The notes: a model not told the origin generated them from the sequence alone. A stretch of DNA of 43,734 bases from an uncultured Dorea sp. (GCA_910587575.1 CAJULU010000039.1:1-43734); one strand, 5' to 3'. Counted from the stretch's first letter, positions 1 to 7,799 are shown. Numbers and translations: made by a program.

Positions 1-48
1 ATCTACCTATTAGTTTTATTCATCAACTTATTAGTTTTCGGACAGTCT
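1..48. mobile_element. Terminal fragment of an insertion sequence (left edge)
   Basis: Read on the minus strand, bases 48 to 1 begin with AGACTGTCCGAAAA. The same 14 bases begin the last 48 bp of the window on the plus strand, while the bases further in differ. That is what left and right ends of one IS share: a terminal inverted repeat and distinct subterminal DNA. The fragment abuts CCCCCC at 49-54 and interrupts an acetyltransferase gene. No transposase is present, so the family cannot be named. Confidence 0.6.
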
Positions 49-249
49 CCCCCCTATTGAAATATCAGATGACATTTCAATCAGAGCCTTATTTCGGAAA
101 TATACAAAAAGCACTTTATAAATAAAAGCAGCAATCTGATTAGAAGATTCCTGCTTTTTCCTCATAAATATTTGAAATTTTGGCATATCATTTACGTTTT
201 CATATCGAATTTTGTCGGCTTCCAGACTACTCCTATATGTATGTTCCAT
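49..249 (-). pseudogene. Serine acetyltransferase-like protein, 3' truncated by IS
   Basis: Sixty-seven codons run from an ATG at 249, preceded by GAGG eight bases upstream, to the IS boundary at 49. The product resembles the N-terminal helical part of serine O-acetyltransferase-like enzymes found in polysaccharide loci: a helix around residues 38-52 (AAFIYKVLFVYF) and then IEMSSDISIGG, which matches the entry into the left-handed beta helix (usually IEIS...IGxGL). The hexapeptide catalytic domain is missing. Five foreign codons (RLSEN) from the IS follow before a stop. It lies 21 bp downstream of the acyltransferase and probably ended the same operon. Its native substrate cannot be told. Confidence 0.6.
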
Positions 250-270
250 TGAACCATCCTCTTTTTTTAA

Positions 271-872
271 CTATGTCTTCTTATTCCTGTGACGCTTTTC
301 AAAATCATCCCACATATATTTTTTGAGTGCAGATGTGATTATATGCTGCTCTGGTGCAAGTTCTTCTGGATAATCAGATTTTTTTCTTTTGTCCATAAAA
401 GAATCAAACGTACCAATTACTCTGGCAGGTATACCTGCTGCAACACTATTGTCCGGTATATCCTTGTTGACTACACTTCCGGCCCCCACAATCACATTTG
501 AACCAATCTTGACATCGTATAGTACAACTGTATTTGAACCAATAAATACATTGTCCCCTATTTTAATACACCCTATTTTCTCACGAAATCTAATCTCTTC
601 ATATTGTACCCCCCCCCTTTATTTTTTAAGCCATTTAAACATAAATAAACTGCATCATGCGGTATCAGATAAACCTTTGATGCAAGATGTACATTGTTGC
701 CCAGAGAAATTAACTCTGGACAAAGAGGAACCTTACGTTCCATTATTGTGCATCCCTCTCCAATATGACCAAACACATTATGTTTCCGTAGATAATCAGC
801 CCTGTCTCCACTGCCCAATATTGTACATAACCGAACCGAATAGAATATTCTTTTTAGCGCTGCTTTATTCAT
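271..872 (-). pseudogene. Hexapeptide-repeat acyltransferase, out of frame at a 9-G tract (possible phase-variable gene)
   Basis: Two reading frames together make one left-handed beta-helix acyltransferase of about 200 aa. The first runs from 872 and includes HIGEGCTIMERKVPL and LGNNVHLASKVYLIPHD. The second, downstream of the break, reads IGCIKIGDNVFIGSN and then IVGAGSVVNKDIPDNSVAAG, the classic C-terminal coil and PAR motif of WbbJ/CapG-type acetyltransferases. The frames meet at nine Gs (C at 609-617). With nine Gs translation stops 10 codons later; one extra G (or two fewer) restores the full protein. The start overlaps the upstream transferase stop (ATGA). Its place beside an aminotransferase and a phosphoglycosyl transferase suggests N- or O-acetylation of the repeat-unit sugar. 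Sequencing error in the homopolymer is the main alternative to phase variation. Confidence 0.75.
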
Positions 873-1552
873 CTCTGTATTTCTCCTGACAGACTTTCAT
901 TTCCCATAAATTCAGGCATTGTAGCTACCCCCTCTGCGTTAATTCCCTCCCTCTTAAGAACCACGCCAATTGTGTCCAGAATAATTTTCCAATCCATCAG
1001 AAAGCTGACATGATCAACATAGTAAACATCCCTGTTAAACTTATCCTCCCAGCTAATTGCATTTCTACCATGTACCTGGGCATAACCGGTAAATCCAGGC
1101 CTTACTTCATGCCGTCTGGCCTGATATTCGTTATATCTTGGAAGATATCTCACCAGTAATGGCCTGGGCCCTACAATGGACATATCACCTTTTAATATAT
1201 TGAAAAGTTCTAATAATTCATCCATGCTAGATGAACGGAGCGCTGCCCCAAATTTAGTAAGCCTTTCCTCATCGGGCAAAAGTTCTCCCTTCTGATCTCT
1301 GGCATCTGACATGGTACGAAATTTGTATAACCTGAATATCTCTCCATTCCGTCCTGGACGATCCTGCTGAAATACTACCGGACTTCCAAGTTTTATCTTA
1401 ACCAGTAACGCTGTCACAAGCATAACAGGAGATAAAATAATAATTGCTATAAATGCGCACAAAAAATCCTGTGGTCTTTTCACATACTTCTCATAAAATC
1501 CCTGCTTATGTAAAGTTCGTTTTTTATTCAAAGATTTTATTTTTTTATTCAT
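869..1552 (-). CDS. PglC/EpsL-type phosphoglycosyl transferase (undecaprenyl-phosphate sugar phosphotransferase)
   Basis: This 227-aa protein matches the small monotopic phosphoglycosyl transferases that move a sugar-1-phosphate from a UDP-sugar to undecaprenyl phosphate and so start repeat-unit assembly at the inner membrane face. Visible hallmarks are one hydrophobic re-entrant segment near residues 30-52, RLYKFRTM at 74-81, the catalytic Asp-Glu pair at 111-112 (MDELLELFNILKGDMS), the GPRPLL motif near 128, and PGFTGYAQVHGR near 152. It lacks the extra N-terminal helices of WbaP-type enzymes, so it is PglC-like. With the dehydratase and aminotransferase in this locus the substrate is plausibly a UDP-4-amino- or diacetamido-trideoxyhexose, but that is inference. 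A short gap separates it from the upstream aminotransferase and it overlaps the downstream acyltransferase by 4 bp. Confidence 0.9.
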   Translation of the reverse strand: MNKKIKSLNKKRTLHKQGFYEKYVKRPQDFLCAFIAIIILSPVMLVTALLVKIKLGSPVVFQQDRPGRNGEIFRLYKFRTMSDARDQKGELLPDEERLTKFGAALRSSSMDELLELFNILKGDMSIVGPRPLLVRYLPRYNEYQARRHEVRPGFTGYAQVHGRNAISWEDKFNRDVYYVDHVSFLMDWKIILDTIGVVLKREGINAEGVATMPEFMGNESLSGEIQR

Positions 1553-1610
1553 GTTTTCACTTCTTTCGTATGTTACCTGCTTATATATACGAAACAGATT
1601 ACTGACTTCA

Positions 1611-2867
1611 TTAATTAAAACAATTTCTGATAATCTCTATAATCATATCCTGTTCTTCAATCGTCATTTTATTATCCGAAGGCAGACACAATCCCCTCTC
1701 AAAGATATCTTTTCCAACATCATCTAAATCTCTTTCTACTGCATAGGCGTTTGTTTTTGCCCTTCCATTTCCTTCCACAGTAACAAACGGATTCATTCTA
1801 TAGATTGGCTGCATATGCATAGGTTTCCAGATTGGCCTTCCTTCTGCATTATACTTCGCCAATGTTTCCAAAATTTCTGTAGGGCAACTCTTTCCCGCTT
1901 CGCTGATATAAAGTGCTTCTGTTCCGCTTCTCACTTGTCTGCACATCGCATCTTTATTAATCAAAATACAGCTCAGCCAAAAGTTGGGTTTCATAATATC
2001 TGATAAAAACGGATTCATTGTAACCGGTAAATCTTCCAGCCCTTTTTTATATCGCATATAAATCGCTTTTTTCTGTTCAATATGGTCATCCAGATACGAA
2101 TATTGCCCTCTGATAACCCCAGCAATAAGATTACTCATCCGATAGTTATAGCCCAGTTCTTCATGTTGGTACCACGGTGCCTTTTCCCGGCTCTGAGTAG
2201 ACCATTTTCTCACCTTTTCAGCCATTTCTCTATGATCTGTAAGAAGCATCCCTCCCGCACTTCCTGTTATGATCTTGTTTCCATTGTATGAAATAACATT
2301 CGCTTCACCCCATAAACCCGTTGATATCCCTTTATATGTAGCCCCTAATGATTCGGCAGCATCTTCAATCAGAAATGCACCATTTTTCTCACATATGGAC
2401 TTAATCTCATCCAATTTTGCAGGTGTTCCATAAAGATTTGCAACTATAACTGCTTTCGTTTCTGGATATAATTCAAACGCTTTTGCCAGTGCAGCCGGAT
2501 CCATGTTCCAGGTATCTCTTTCAGAATCAATAAATACCTGTTCACCTTTTTCATATGCTACCGGATTGACCGTGGCATCAAAAGTCAGATCAGAACAAAA
2601 CACTCTGTCACCTGGTTTTATACCCGCCAGACGCACTGCCATGTGAAGTGCTGCAGTTCCTGCTGAAAGAGCAACCGCATATTTACATCCTGTATATTCA
2701 CAAGCTAATTTTTCAAGACAATTTAAATTTTCACCTACTGTAGATACCCAGTTTGAATCTAATGCTTCCTGTACATATTTCTGTTCATCTCCATGCATTG
2801 TAGGTGATGAAAGCCAGACTCTGGATTGAAACGGTTTAAAAATTATACTTGTTTCTGAAAATGCCAT
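1611..2867 (-). CDS. DegT/DnrJ/EryC1/StrS-family sugar aminotransferase (PglE/EpsN-like)
   Basis: A 418-aa PLP-dependent aminotransferase of the DegT family. The PLP lysine is K198 in ISYNGNKIITGSAGGM, close to the PglE/EpsN pattern, and the cofactor aspartate lies in FLIEDAAESLGA near 165-176. The N-terminal part carries VALSAGTAALHMAVRLAGI. Enzymes of this subgroup aminate UDP-4-keto-6-deoxy-GlcNAc, the product of a PglF/EpsC dehydratase, and that partner is encoded at 5805-7676. Substrate assignment is inference from context. The RBS is GAGGA about 10 bases before ATG 2867. A strong terminator at 2930-2959 separates it from the upstream ATPase gene, so it needs readthrough or its own promoter; no clear promoter was seen in the 62 bp available. 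The DNA is noticeably AT-rich compared with the window's housekeeping genes. Confidence 0.9.
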   Translation of the reverse strand: MAFSETSIIFKPFQSRVWLSSPTMHGDEQKYVQEALDSNWVSTVGENLNCLEKLACEYTGCKYAVALSAGTAALHMAVRLAGIKPGDRVFCSDLTFDATVNPVAYEKGEQVFIDSERDTWNMDPAALAKAFELYPETKAVIVANLYGTPAKLDEIKSICEKNGAFLIEDAAESLGATYKGISTGLWGEANVISYNGNKIITGSAGGMLLTDHREMAEKVRKWSTQSREKAPWYQHEELGYNYRMSNLIAGVIRGQYSYLDDHIEQKKAIYMRYKKGLEDLPVTMNPFLSDIMKPNFWLSCILINKDAMCRQVRSGTEALYISEAGKSCPTEILETLAKYNAEGRPIWKPMHMQPIYRMNPFVTVEGNGRAKTNAYAVERDLDDVGKDIFERGLCLPSDNKMTIEEQDMIIEIIRNCFN

Positions 2868-2929
2868 ATCTTAATATTCCTCTTTATTTTTGCTCTTTTA
2901 ATATTATTGACCAAATATTATTTTTTCAT

Positions 2930-2959
2930 AAAAATAAGAGCCCTCATTAAGGCTCTTAT
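2930..2959 (-). terminator. Intrinsic terminator after the AAA-ATPase gene
   Basis: A perfect 9-bp stem ATAAGAGCC/GGCTCTTAT with an 8-base loop is followed on the minus strand by a T run. It sits between the ATPase stop (2987) and the aminotransferase start (2867), inside the polysaccharide locus. Confidence 0.85.
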
Positions 2960-2986
2960 CTTCATCACATATAGCAGCTTATCTAT

Positions 2987-4576
2987 TCATCTCACCCATT
3001 CCTCAATCACACACTCATACTCCTTCGTCCCCCGCTCATAATTCACTCCAACCAGCAATACCTTCCCCTCATACCCCTTAAGTCCCTCCGTATAACCTCT
3101 CTCCTTAATCTGCCCAATCGCCTCTTCCGCTGACTTTCCATATTTCAATTCTACAATCATCGCCGGCCTGTCCGTACATTTCCTCGGAAGAAACACAACA
3201 TCCGCAAATCCCTTTCCCGCCGGCATCTCCCGGACTAATGTATAATCATTCACCGCATTATAATAAGCCAGCGCAATCACACAACTCAGAGCATTCTCAT
3301 CGTTATAAGCCAGTATCGAGGTATTTGACATATGCACATCACGAATCCCTTTCGCCACAGCCTCACAATCCATCCGCCAGGTTGACTCAAGAAGGCACTC
3401 TGATGATTGTATCGCCCGTACCACCGTACTCCAGTCACTCTTCTGTATCGCATTAGAAAATGCACTCCGAATCTCTTCATTCGGAATATACGCTTCCCTC
3501 TTATCTCTGTCATACGCCAGATATCCCAGATGGATCAGTACTGTCAGCACATCATCCCTGCTTTTAAAACTAGTCATGTCATTTGCAAAACTATCTGTAT
3601 TGACCTTGTACCGCTGCCCCGAAACCAGCCCAATCACAGATTCCTTCAAGCCATCGAAATTCATACTGATATAATCCTTCAAGGCTTCATATGCTCCCGT
3701 CCTGCTCCAGTAGTTATCGTAATCCCCCATCAAGACTGCCTGTACCACCGAATTCGGATTATACACATGTCTGATCTTACGAAATGAATATCCATCATAC
3801 CATCTTTTCATTTCCTCATAATCCATATCGTATTTATCGCAGAGATTTCTGACTTCATCCTCTGTAAATCCTACATATTGAGATAAAATGGCTGGGTTAA
3901 TCATGGTAAATTCATAGAAATTGTTTAAAGCAGATTCTGTACCATACTTTTTAACCGGAAGGATCCCTGTTATATAGGCAAGTTTAGCAAATTTTTTAGC
4001 CGACTCTCCTTTAAACAATCTGCGCAATAATTTTACATATTCTTTCTGTGCTGTTATGTCATCCTTATACTCTCTGAAAATAGCATCCCACTCATCAATT
4101 ATAATTACAAATTCTGCTTTTACAGCTTCATTCAGTCTTGCCAGCACATACGGAAGATCATTTTCATCCTCTTTTAATATTCCCGGATATGTTTCCTTCA
4201 ACTCTTCTATAACTTTGGTATTAATCCTATACAAAATATCTGCAGGATCATCCCCTGATTTCATAAAATCTGTAATGTCCATATGGATAACATCATACTT
4301 ATTCATATGCTTTTCATAATTTTCAGTTCCTGCAATCCTATAATGCTGAAATAACTCTTTGGAATTACAACTTTTCCCGTAATATGCCGCAAGCATTCCT
4401 GCCGCTATTGATTTCCCGAATCTTCTTGGTCTGCTCACGCAAATACATCTCTGTTCTGTTCCAATTACATCATTTGTATACTCAATTAAACCTGTTTTAT
4501 CTACATAAATCTTAGAATTAACAGCTATCCTAAAGTTCTCGTTCCCAGAATTCACATATATCCCCATATACTGCAT
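2987..4576 (-). CDS. AAA-ATPase-like protein with C-terminal PD-(D/E)XK nuclease-like domain
   Basis: A 529-aa protein of the AAA-ATPase-like (PF09820) plus PDDEXK_9 (PF08011) family, common in many copies in gut Clostridia and Bacteroidetes; cellular role unknown. The N-terminus has the family entry (YVDKTGLIEY) and a Walker A-type RPRRFGKSIAAG near residues 50-61. Walker B is VIIIDEWDAIF near 157-167. The C-terminal 60 residues show the nuclease-like core GFADVVFLP, then MIVELKYGKSAEEAIGQI, giving the D...E-x-K signature. A real nuclease function has not been shown for the family. It is flanked upstream by a duplicated 21-bp direct repeat and downstream by a terminator, so it looks like a self-contained insert in the sugar locus. 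The 3' half of the gene appears more GC-rich than the 5' half. Confidence 0.85.
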   Translation of the reverse strand: MQYMGIYVNSGNENFRIAVNSKIYVDKTGLIEYTNDVIGTEQRCICVSRPRRFGKSIAAGMLAAYYGKSCNSKELFQHYRIAGTENYEKHMNKYDVIHMDITDFMKSGDDPADILYRINTKVIEELKETYPGILKEDENDLPYVLARLNEAVKAEFVIIIDEWDAIFREYKDDITAQKEYVKLLRRLFKGESAKKFAKLAYITGILPVKKYGTESALNNFYEFTMINPAILSQYVGFTEDEVRNLCDKYDMDYEEMKRWYDGYSFRKIRHVYNPNSVVQAVLMGDYDNYWSRTGAYEALKDYISMNFDGLKESVIGLVSGQRYKVNTDSFANDMTSFKSRDDVLTVLIHLGYLAYDRDKREAYIPNEEIRSAFSNAIQKSDWSTVVRAIQSSECLLESTWRMDCEAVAKGIRDVHMSNTSILAYNDENALSCVIALAYYNAVNDYTLVREMPAGKGFADVVFLPRKCTDRPAMIVELKYGKSAEEAIGQIKERGYTEGLKGYEGKVLLVGVNYERGTKEYECVIEEWVR

Positions 4577-4584
4577 CTCCCTGT

Positions 4585-4674
4585 CATAGTATAAAAAACT
4601 TTAAACAGAATCTTCTGCATTTATTATACTACCCAAAAAATGCTTATCAAGCCCATAGTATAAACAACTTTAAA
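4585..4674 (-). repeat. Two 21-bp direct repeats upstream of the AAA-ATPase gene
   Basis: Copies at 4585-4605 and 4654-4674 differ at one of 21 positions. On the plus strand each starts CATAGTATAAA and ends AACTTTAAA; on the minus strand each contains a TATACT hexamer. The start-to-start distance is 69 bp, about 6.5 helical turns. The near copy lies just upstream of the RBS. They could be paired operator sites or tandem promoters; no good -35 was found at the right spacing. Confidence 0.7.
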
Positions 4675-4712
4675 GGGACTTAAGTCATATAAAATCATTA
4701 TTTACATCACCC

Positions 4713-5219
4713 TTACACCTTCGCCACAATCTCCACCCCCACCTGCACCGTCTGTACACTTCCAAACATGGGAACCTCCAGCCATGCCTTCCTCTTATGC
4801 CTGTCAATCTTCCGGATCAGTCCTTCCATTCCCACCAGAGGTCCGGACGTAATCCTCACACGGGACTGCTCAATGACGCCCTCCGACATCCCCACCACCT
4901 GCTTTTCTCCGCCGATTCCCTGCATAAATGCAATCTCCTCCTCCCGAAGGGGCACGATCTCCCGCCCGGTTCCGATCATCTTGGTCAGCCCGATCACTCC
5001 ATGGAGCTGGTCGTAAAGTTTTTCCATTCTTTCACTAATCATAAAAACGTACCCGGGAAACAGGACCTTCTCCAAAGTCGTCCATCTTCCACGGATACGT
5101 TTTGATTCTTCATAATAAGGGATAAAACAACGCCTCAGCACTTCACCAGACATCTGCTTTTCGCACTGGATCCGAATACTTTCCTCTGTGCCTGTACGCA
5201 CCTGCACAACATACCACAT
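4713..5219 (-). CDS. loaP: LoaP-family transcription antiterminator (NusG paralogue)
   Basis: A 168-aa NusG-type protein distinct from the housekeeping nusG at 40735-41250. It starts MWYVVQVRTGTEE, has the NGN core CFIPYYEESKRIRGRW and VLFPGYVFM, and ends in a KOW domain (RVRITSGPLVGMEGLIRKIDRHKRKAW). LoaP proteins are known from Firmicute polysaccharide and antibiotic operons, where they bind RNA polymerase and a leader RNA hairpin and suppress downstream terminators. Its position at the head of the distal sugar genes fits that. RBS AGGAG lies 8 bases before ATG 5219. A likely cis target is the 77-nt hairpin at 5400-5476; a likely antiterminated site is the terminator at 2930-2959. Those links are inference. 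Confidence 0.88.
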   Translation of the reverse strand: MWYVVQVRTGTEESIRIQCEKQMSGEVLRRCFIPYYEESKRIRGRWTTLEKVLFPGYVFMISERMEKLYDQLHGVIGLTKMIGTGREIVPLREEEIAFMQGIGGEKQVVGMSEGVIEQSRVRITSGPLVGMEGLIRKIDRHKRKAWLEVPMFGSVQTVQVGVEIVAKV

Positions 5220-5399
5220 GGCAATTCTCCTATTCTGTTACCGGCACGCCAGTCTGGTTTCTGTCATCTGACATCCACTTCTCCCAGGCGCTGCCTTGAT
5301 CTATCCCTTGCCTTATTCATATATATAATGACCGCATATAAATCTCGACACAATAAGCCACATTCCCGTAGAGGCTGATTCATATGCGCTGATTCACAT

Positions 5400-5476
5400 A
5401 CGATTAGATATGAAGCTGTCGTAAAGCTGCCGCATCCATGCAGATGCCGCTCTCCGACAGCCCCATATCTAATCGT
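5400..5476 (-). promoter_or_regulatory. Large RNA hairpin in the loaP leader, candidate LoaP response element
   Basis: Arms ACGATTAGATATG (5400-5412) and CATATCTAATCGT (5464-5476) are perfectly complementary, as are GCTGTCG (5415-5421) and CGACAGC (5455-5461), with only a small internal mismatch between them. The inner segment can extend the helix (GCGGCATC with GATGCGGC, one mismatch). No U-run follows on the minus strand. Position in the 5' leader of loaP fits a LoaP-binding RNA, but it could also be a relic of a palindromic mobile element. Confidence 0.5.
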
Positions 5477-5673
5477 ACCTGAATTCTGATTTTAATTTTA
5501 CTGTTATACCTGATCACAAGCCATGATCCAAACTCTGCCCTTCCAGATTCCCAGCCTCCTTTCCAGGTACATTTCAGTACATTTCGATACATTTTCCGGG
5601 CAAAATAAAAACTGCCCCTTTCAAGACATCTCACGGTTCTTCCACACTCCGAAAAAAGGGTATGCTTCGCCAT
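5404..5673 (-). CDS. Possible short protein or leader peptide, unrecognised
   Basis: An 89-codon frame begins MAKHTLFSECGRTVRC with AGGAG seven bases before the ATG and ends inside the hairpin at 5400-5476. It is rich in Arg, Cys and Lys and matches no family I know. The good RBS argues for translation; the composition and lack of homology argue against a folded protein. If translated, ribosomes would run into the first arm of the hairpin and could affect its folding. Confidence 0.25.
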   Translation of the reverse strand: MAKHTLFSECGRTVRCLERGSFYFARKMYRNVLKCTWKGGWESGRAEFGSWLVIRYNSKIKIRIQVRLDMGLSESGICMDAAALRQLHI

Positions 5674-5804
5674 TCTGTCTCTCCTGGGCAGATTCCAACT
5701 TCAATCATGACATCCCAACTTTCCAAACGCGGCAAGGCGACGATTTGAAACCTTAAGATTTTGTATATTCTCAGATCATATGCAAAATTACTATTACTTT
5801 ACTA

Positions 5805-7676
5805 TTACTTTTCTTTCTTATAATGATAAGTCGGCACAATCTCCGCCACAATCTCCTTAATCCTGGCAGAATCCTGTCTGCTGACCTTATCAAGCAGCTT
5901 TAACTTGTCTTCAAACCACTCGTCATCCATCTCTATAGGATGTCCGATATGGATCATTTCATTCGCCGTGTCCTGAAGTCCTTCTTCATCCATCAGAAGT
6001 TCTTCATACAGCTTTTCTCCAGGCCGGAGGCCTGTATATACAATCGGTATATCCACGTCCGGCTCATAACCCGAAAGTCTGATCAGATTTCTCGCCATGT
6101 CGTCTATACGGACCGGATCTCCCATATCCAGCACAAAGATCTCTCCGCCTTCTGCATAATAGGAAGCCTGCAATACTAATGACACTGCTTCCGGTATCGT
6201 CATAAAATACCGGATGATATCCTTATCTGTAACGGTCACAGGACCGCCTTCTGCAATCTGCCTCTTGAAGAGCGGAATCACACTTCCATTGCTCCCCAGC
6301 ACATTGCCGAACCGTACCGCAACGAAATCTGTCTCCGTCTTACGGTTCATCATCTGTACAACCATCTCACACAGCCGCTTAGACGCTCCCATAATGTTCG
6401 TAGGGTTCACCGCCTTGTCCGTAGAGATCAGGACAAACTTCTTGACTCCTATCCTGGCAGCCGCCGTTGCGGTCTTATATGTGCCTAACACATTATTCTT
6501 AATTGCCTCATTCGGACTTTCTTCCATCAGCGGCACATGCTTATGGGCTGCTGCATGGTACACGATGTCTGGCTTATAGGTATGCATTACCTGATTAATG
6601 CGGTTGCTGTTACGGACCGATCCAATCAGAACCACCAGATTAAGCTGAGGATACGCCCGCCGTAATTCCTGCTGAATCTCATAGGCATTATTCTCATAGA
6701 TATCAAAAATAATCAGCTGCTCTGGTCTCGCCTTGGCAATCTGCCTGCATAGTTCGCTTCCAATGGATCCGCCGCCGCCGGTAACAAGAACCTTACGTCC
6801 CCGGATTGCCCGGAAGATCTCATCATTATTAACCTTTACCTGTGCTCTTCCAAGAAGATCGGCAATATCCACATCCCTCAGTTTGCTGACGCTGACTTCT
6901 CCGTTAACCAACTGATAGACCCCCGGTACAGTCTGAAGTCTGCATCTGGTCTCTTTACAAATATTCAGAATCTCCTTCTGGTTCTTCCCTGTGGTTGCCG
7001 GAATCGCATAAATAATATGATTAATCTTATATCTGTCAACCATGGTCAGAATATCATTGCGGTCTCCCACAATCGGGATACCTTCCAGCACTCTGCCGAT
7101 CTTGTTGGGATTATCATCAATGACACAGCACACTTTTGTGTGCAGCCTTCTGCTGTTAATCAGTTCCCGGATCAGCGTCTGGCCGGCCGCACCGCCGCCA
7201 ATTACCATAATACGGTTCTGCTCTTCCTCTCCGACCCCTTCACGGTTCCCGAAATAAGTCTGGAACATCCGGTAGGAAAACCGTAATGCGGTCGTCATAC
7301 AGAAACTAATGATATAGCCCATAAAATAGTAGGCTTTCGGCATCCGAAGCTGCATGAACAACACGCCCAGGCCATATACCGGCAGCAACACAATGTATGC
7401 GGCAACACTCATCTGCAGCTCAGAGATACTTGCCAGTCTCCAGATACTATGATAGAGACGAAACGCATAAAACACTACGATTGTAGCGGAAATCCAGAAA
7501 GGCATGGACCACAGATATCCGCTCCGGTATGCCTCCGGAATCGAAGAAAAGGAAAAGTCAAACCGAAGGATCAGTGCCACGCCATAGGATATCACTACAA
7601 AAAGTGCATCCAGAAATGCCACTAGGATTGCTTGGTGAACCCAGGGCACTCCTCTGCCTTCCAAAAACTTATTCAT
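5805..7676 (-). CDS. UDP-GlcNAc 4,6-dehydratase, membrane-bound (EpsC/PglF/CapD type)
   Basis: A 623-aa polysaccharide biosynthesis dehydratase. Residues 15-135 form about four membrane helices; 158-166 (VIGGGAAGQ) is the first nucleotide-binding fold; 299-307 (TGGGGSIGS) is the NAD-binding turn of the C-terminal SDR domain. The active-site stretch STDKAVNPTNIMGASK (418-433) has Met at the usual Tyr place, as in PglF/WbpM-type enzymes. Known members turn UDP-GlcNAc into UDP-4-keto-6-deoxy-GlcNAc at the inner membrane, the substrate of the PglE-like aminotransferase at 1611-2867. Its ATG lies inside the end of the 42-aa ORF upstream, so the two are probably translationally coupled. Whether the specific product keeps the C5 configuration cannot be decided by eye. 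Confidence 0.9.
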   Translation of the reverse strand: MNKFLEGRGVPWVHQAILVAFLDALFVVISYGVALILRFDFSFSSIPEAYRSGYLWSMPFWISATIVVFYAFRLYHSIWRLASISELQMSVAAYIVLLPVYGLGVLFMQLRMPKAYYFMGYIISFCMTTALRFSYRMFQTYFGNREGVGEEEQNRIMVIGGGAAGQTLIRELINSRRLHTKVCCVIDDNPNKIGRVLEGIPIVGDRNDILTMVDRYKINHIIYAIPATTGKNQKEILNICKETRCRLQTVPGVYQLVNGEVSVSKLRDVDIADLLGRAQVKVNNDEIFRAIRGRKVLVTGGGGSIGSELCRQIAKARPEQLIIFDIYENNAYEIQQELRRAYPQLNLVVLIGSVRNSNRINQVMHTYKPDIVYHAAAHKHVPLMEESPNEAIKNNVLGTYKTATAAARIGVKKFVLISTDKAVNPTNIMGASKRLCEMVVQMMNRKTETDFVAVRFGNVLGSNGSVIPLFKRQIAEGGPVTVTDKDIIRYFMTIPEAVSLVLQASYYAEGGEIFVLDMGDPVRIDDMARNLIRLSGYEPDVDIPIVYTGLRPGEKLYEELLMDEEGLQDTANEMIHIGHPIEMDDEWFEDKLKLLDKVSRQDSARIKEIVAEIVPTYHYKKEK

Positions 7677-7797
7677 ATCTGCTTCTCAACCTGTTTCCAA
7701 TCATCTTATTATTTCTTACTACGAAGATTACGACACCAACCAGGATTACTATCCCGGCAGCAATAATAGCTCTCTGCGGATCAATCACATTCATCAT
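7669..7797 (-). CDS. Small single-pass membrane protein, 42 aa
   Basis: A short frame between the LCP gene and the dehydratase gene encodes MMNVIDPQRA, then IIAAGIVILVGVVIFVV, one clear membrane helix, then a basic tail NNKMIGNRLRSRYE. A purine-rich RBS (GGGGAG) lies in the last codons of the LCP gene about 9 bases before the ATG. The frame overlaps the dehydratase start by 8 bp, which supports coupled translation. Short N-out, basic-in topology is expected from the positive-inside rule. I do not recognise a family. A role as a small membrane subunit next to the membrane-bound dehydratase or LCP protein is possible but unproven. Confidence 0.6.
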   Translation of the reverse strand: MMNVIDPQRAIIAAGIVILVGVVIFVVRNNKMIGNRLRSRYE

Positions 7798-7799
7798 CC

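Larger units (their letters stand above)
5220..5804. other. 585-bp gap between the dehydratase gene and loaP: leader region
   Basis: No recognised gene. It holds a 77-nt hairpin at 5400-5476, a possible short ORF at 5404-5673 that ends inside that hairpin, and an AT-rich patch around 5320-5340 (TATATATAATGACC on the plus strand) that could contain a promoter for loaP. TGATTCATATGCGCTGATTCACAT at 5379-5400 holds two imperfect copies of CTGATTCA. I see no U-tract after the hairpin, so it is not an ordinary terminator. Confidence 0.6.

Noticed and set aside
4585..4674. CRISPR-like repeats
   Set aside because: Only two copies, AT-rich, located as promoter-proximal repeats with no cas genes.
5400..5476. 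Hairpin as ordinary intrinsic terminator of the dehydratase gene
   Set aside because: No U-tract follows on the transcribed strand and the stem is far longer than usual.
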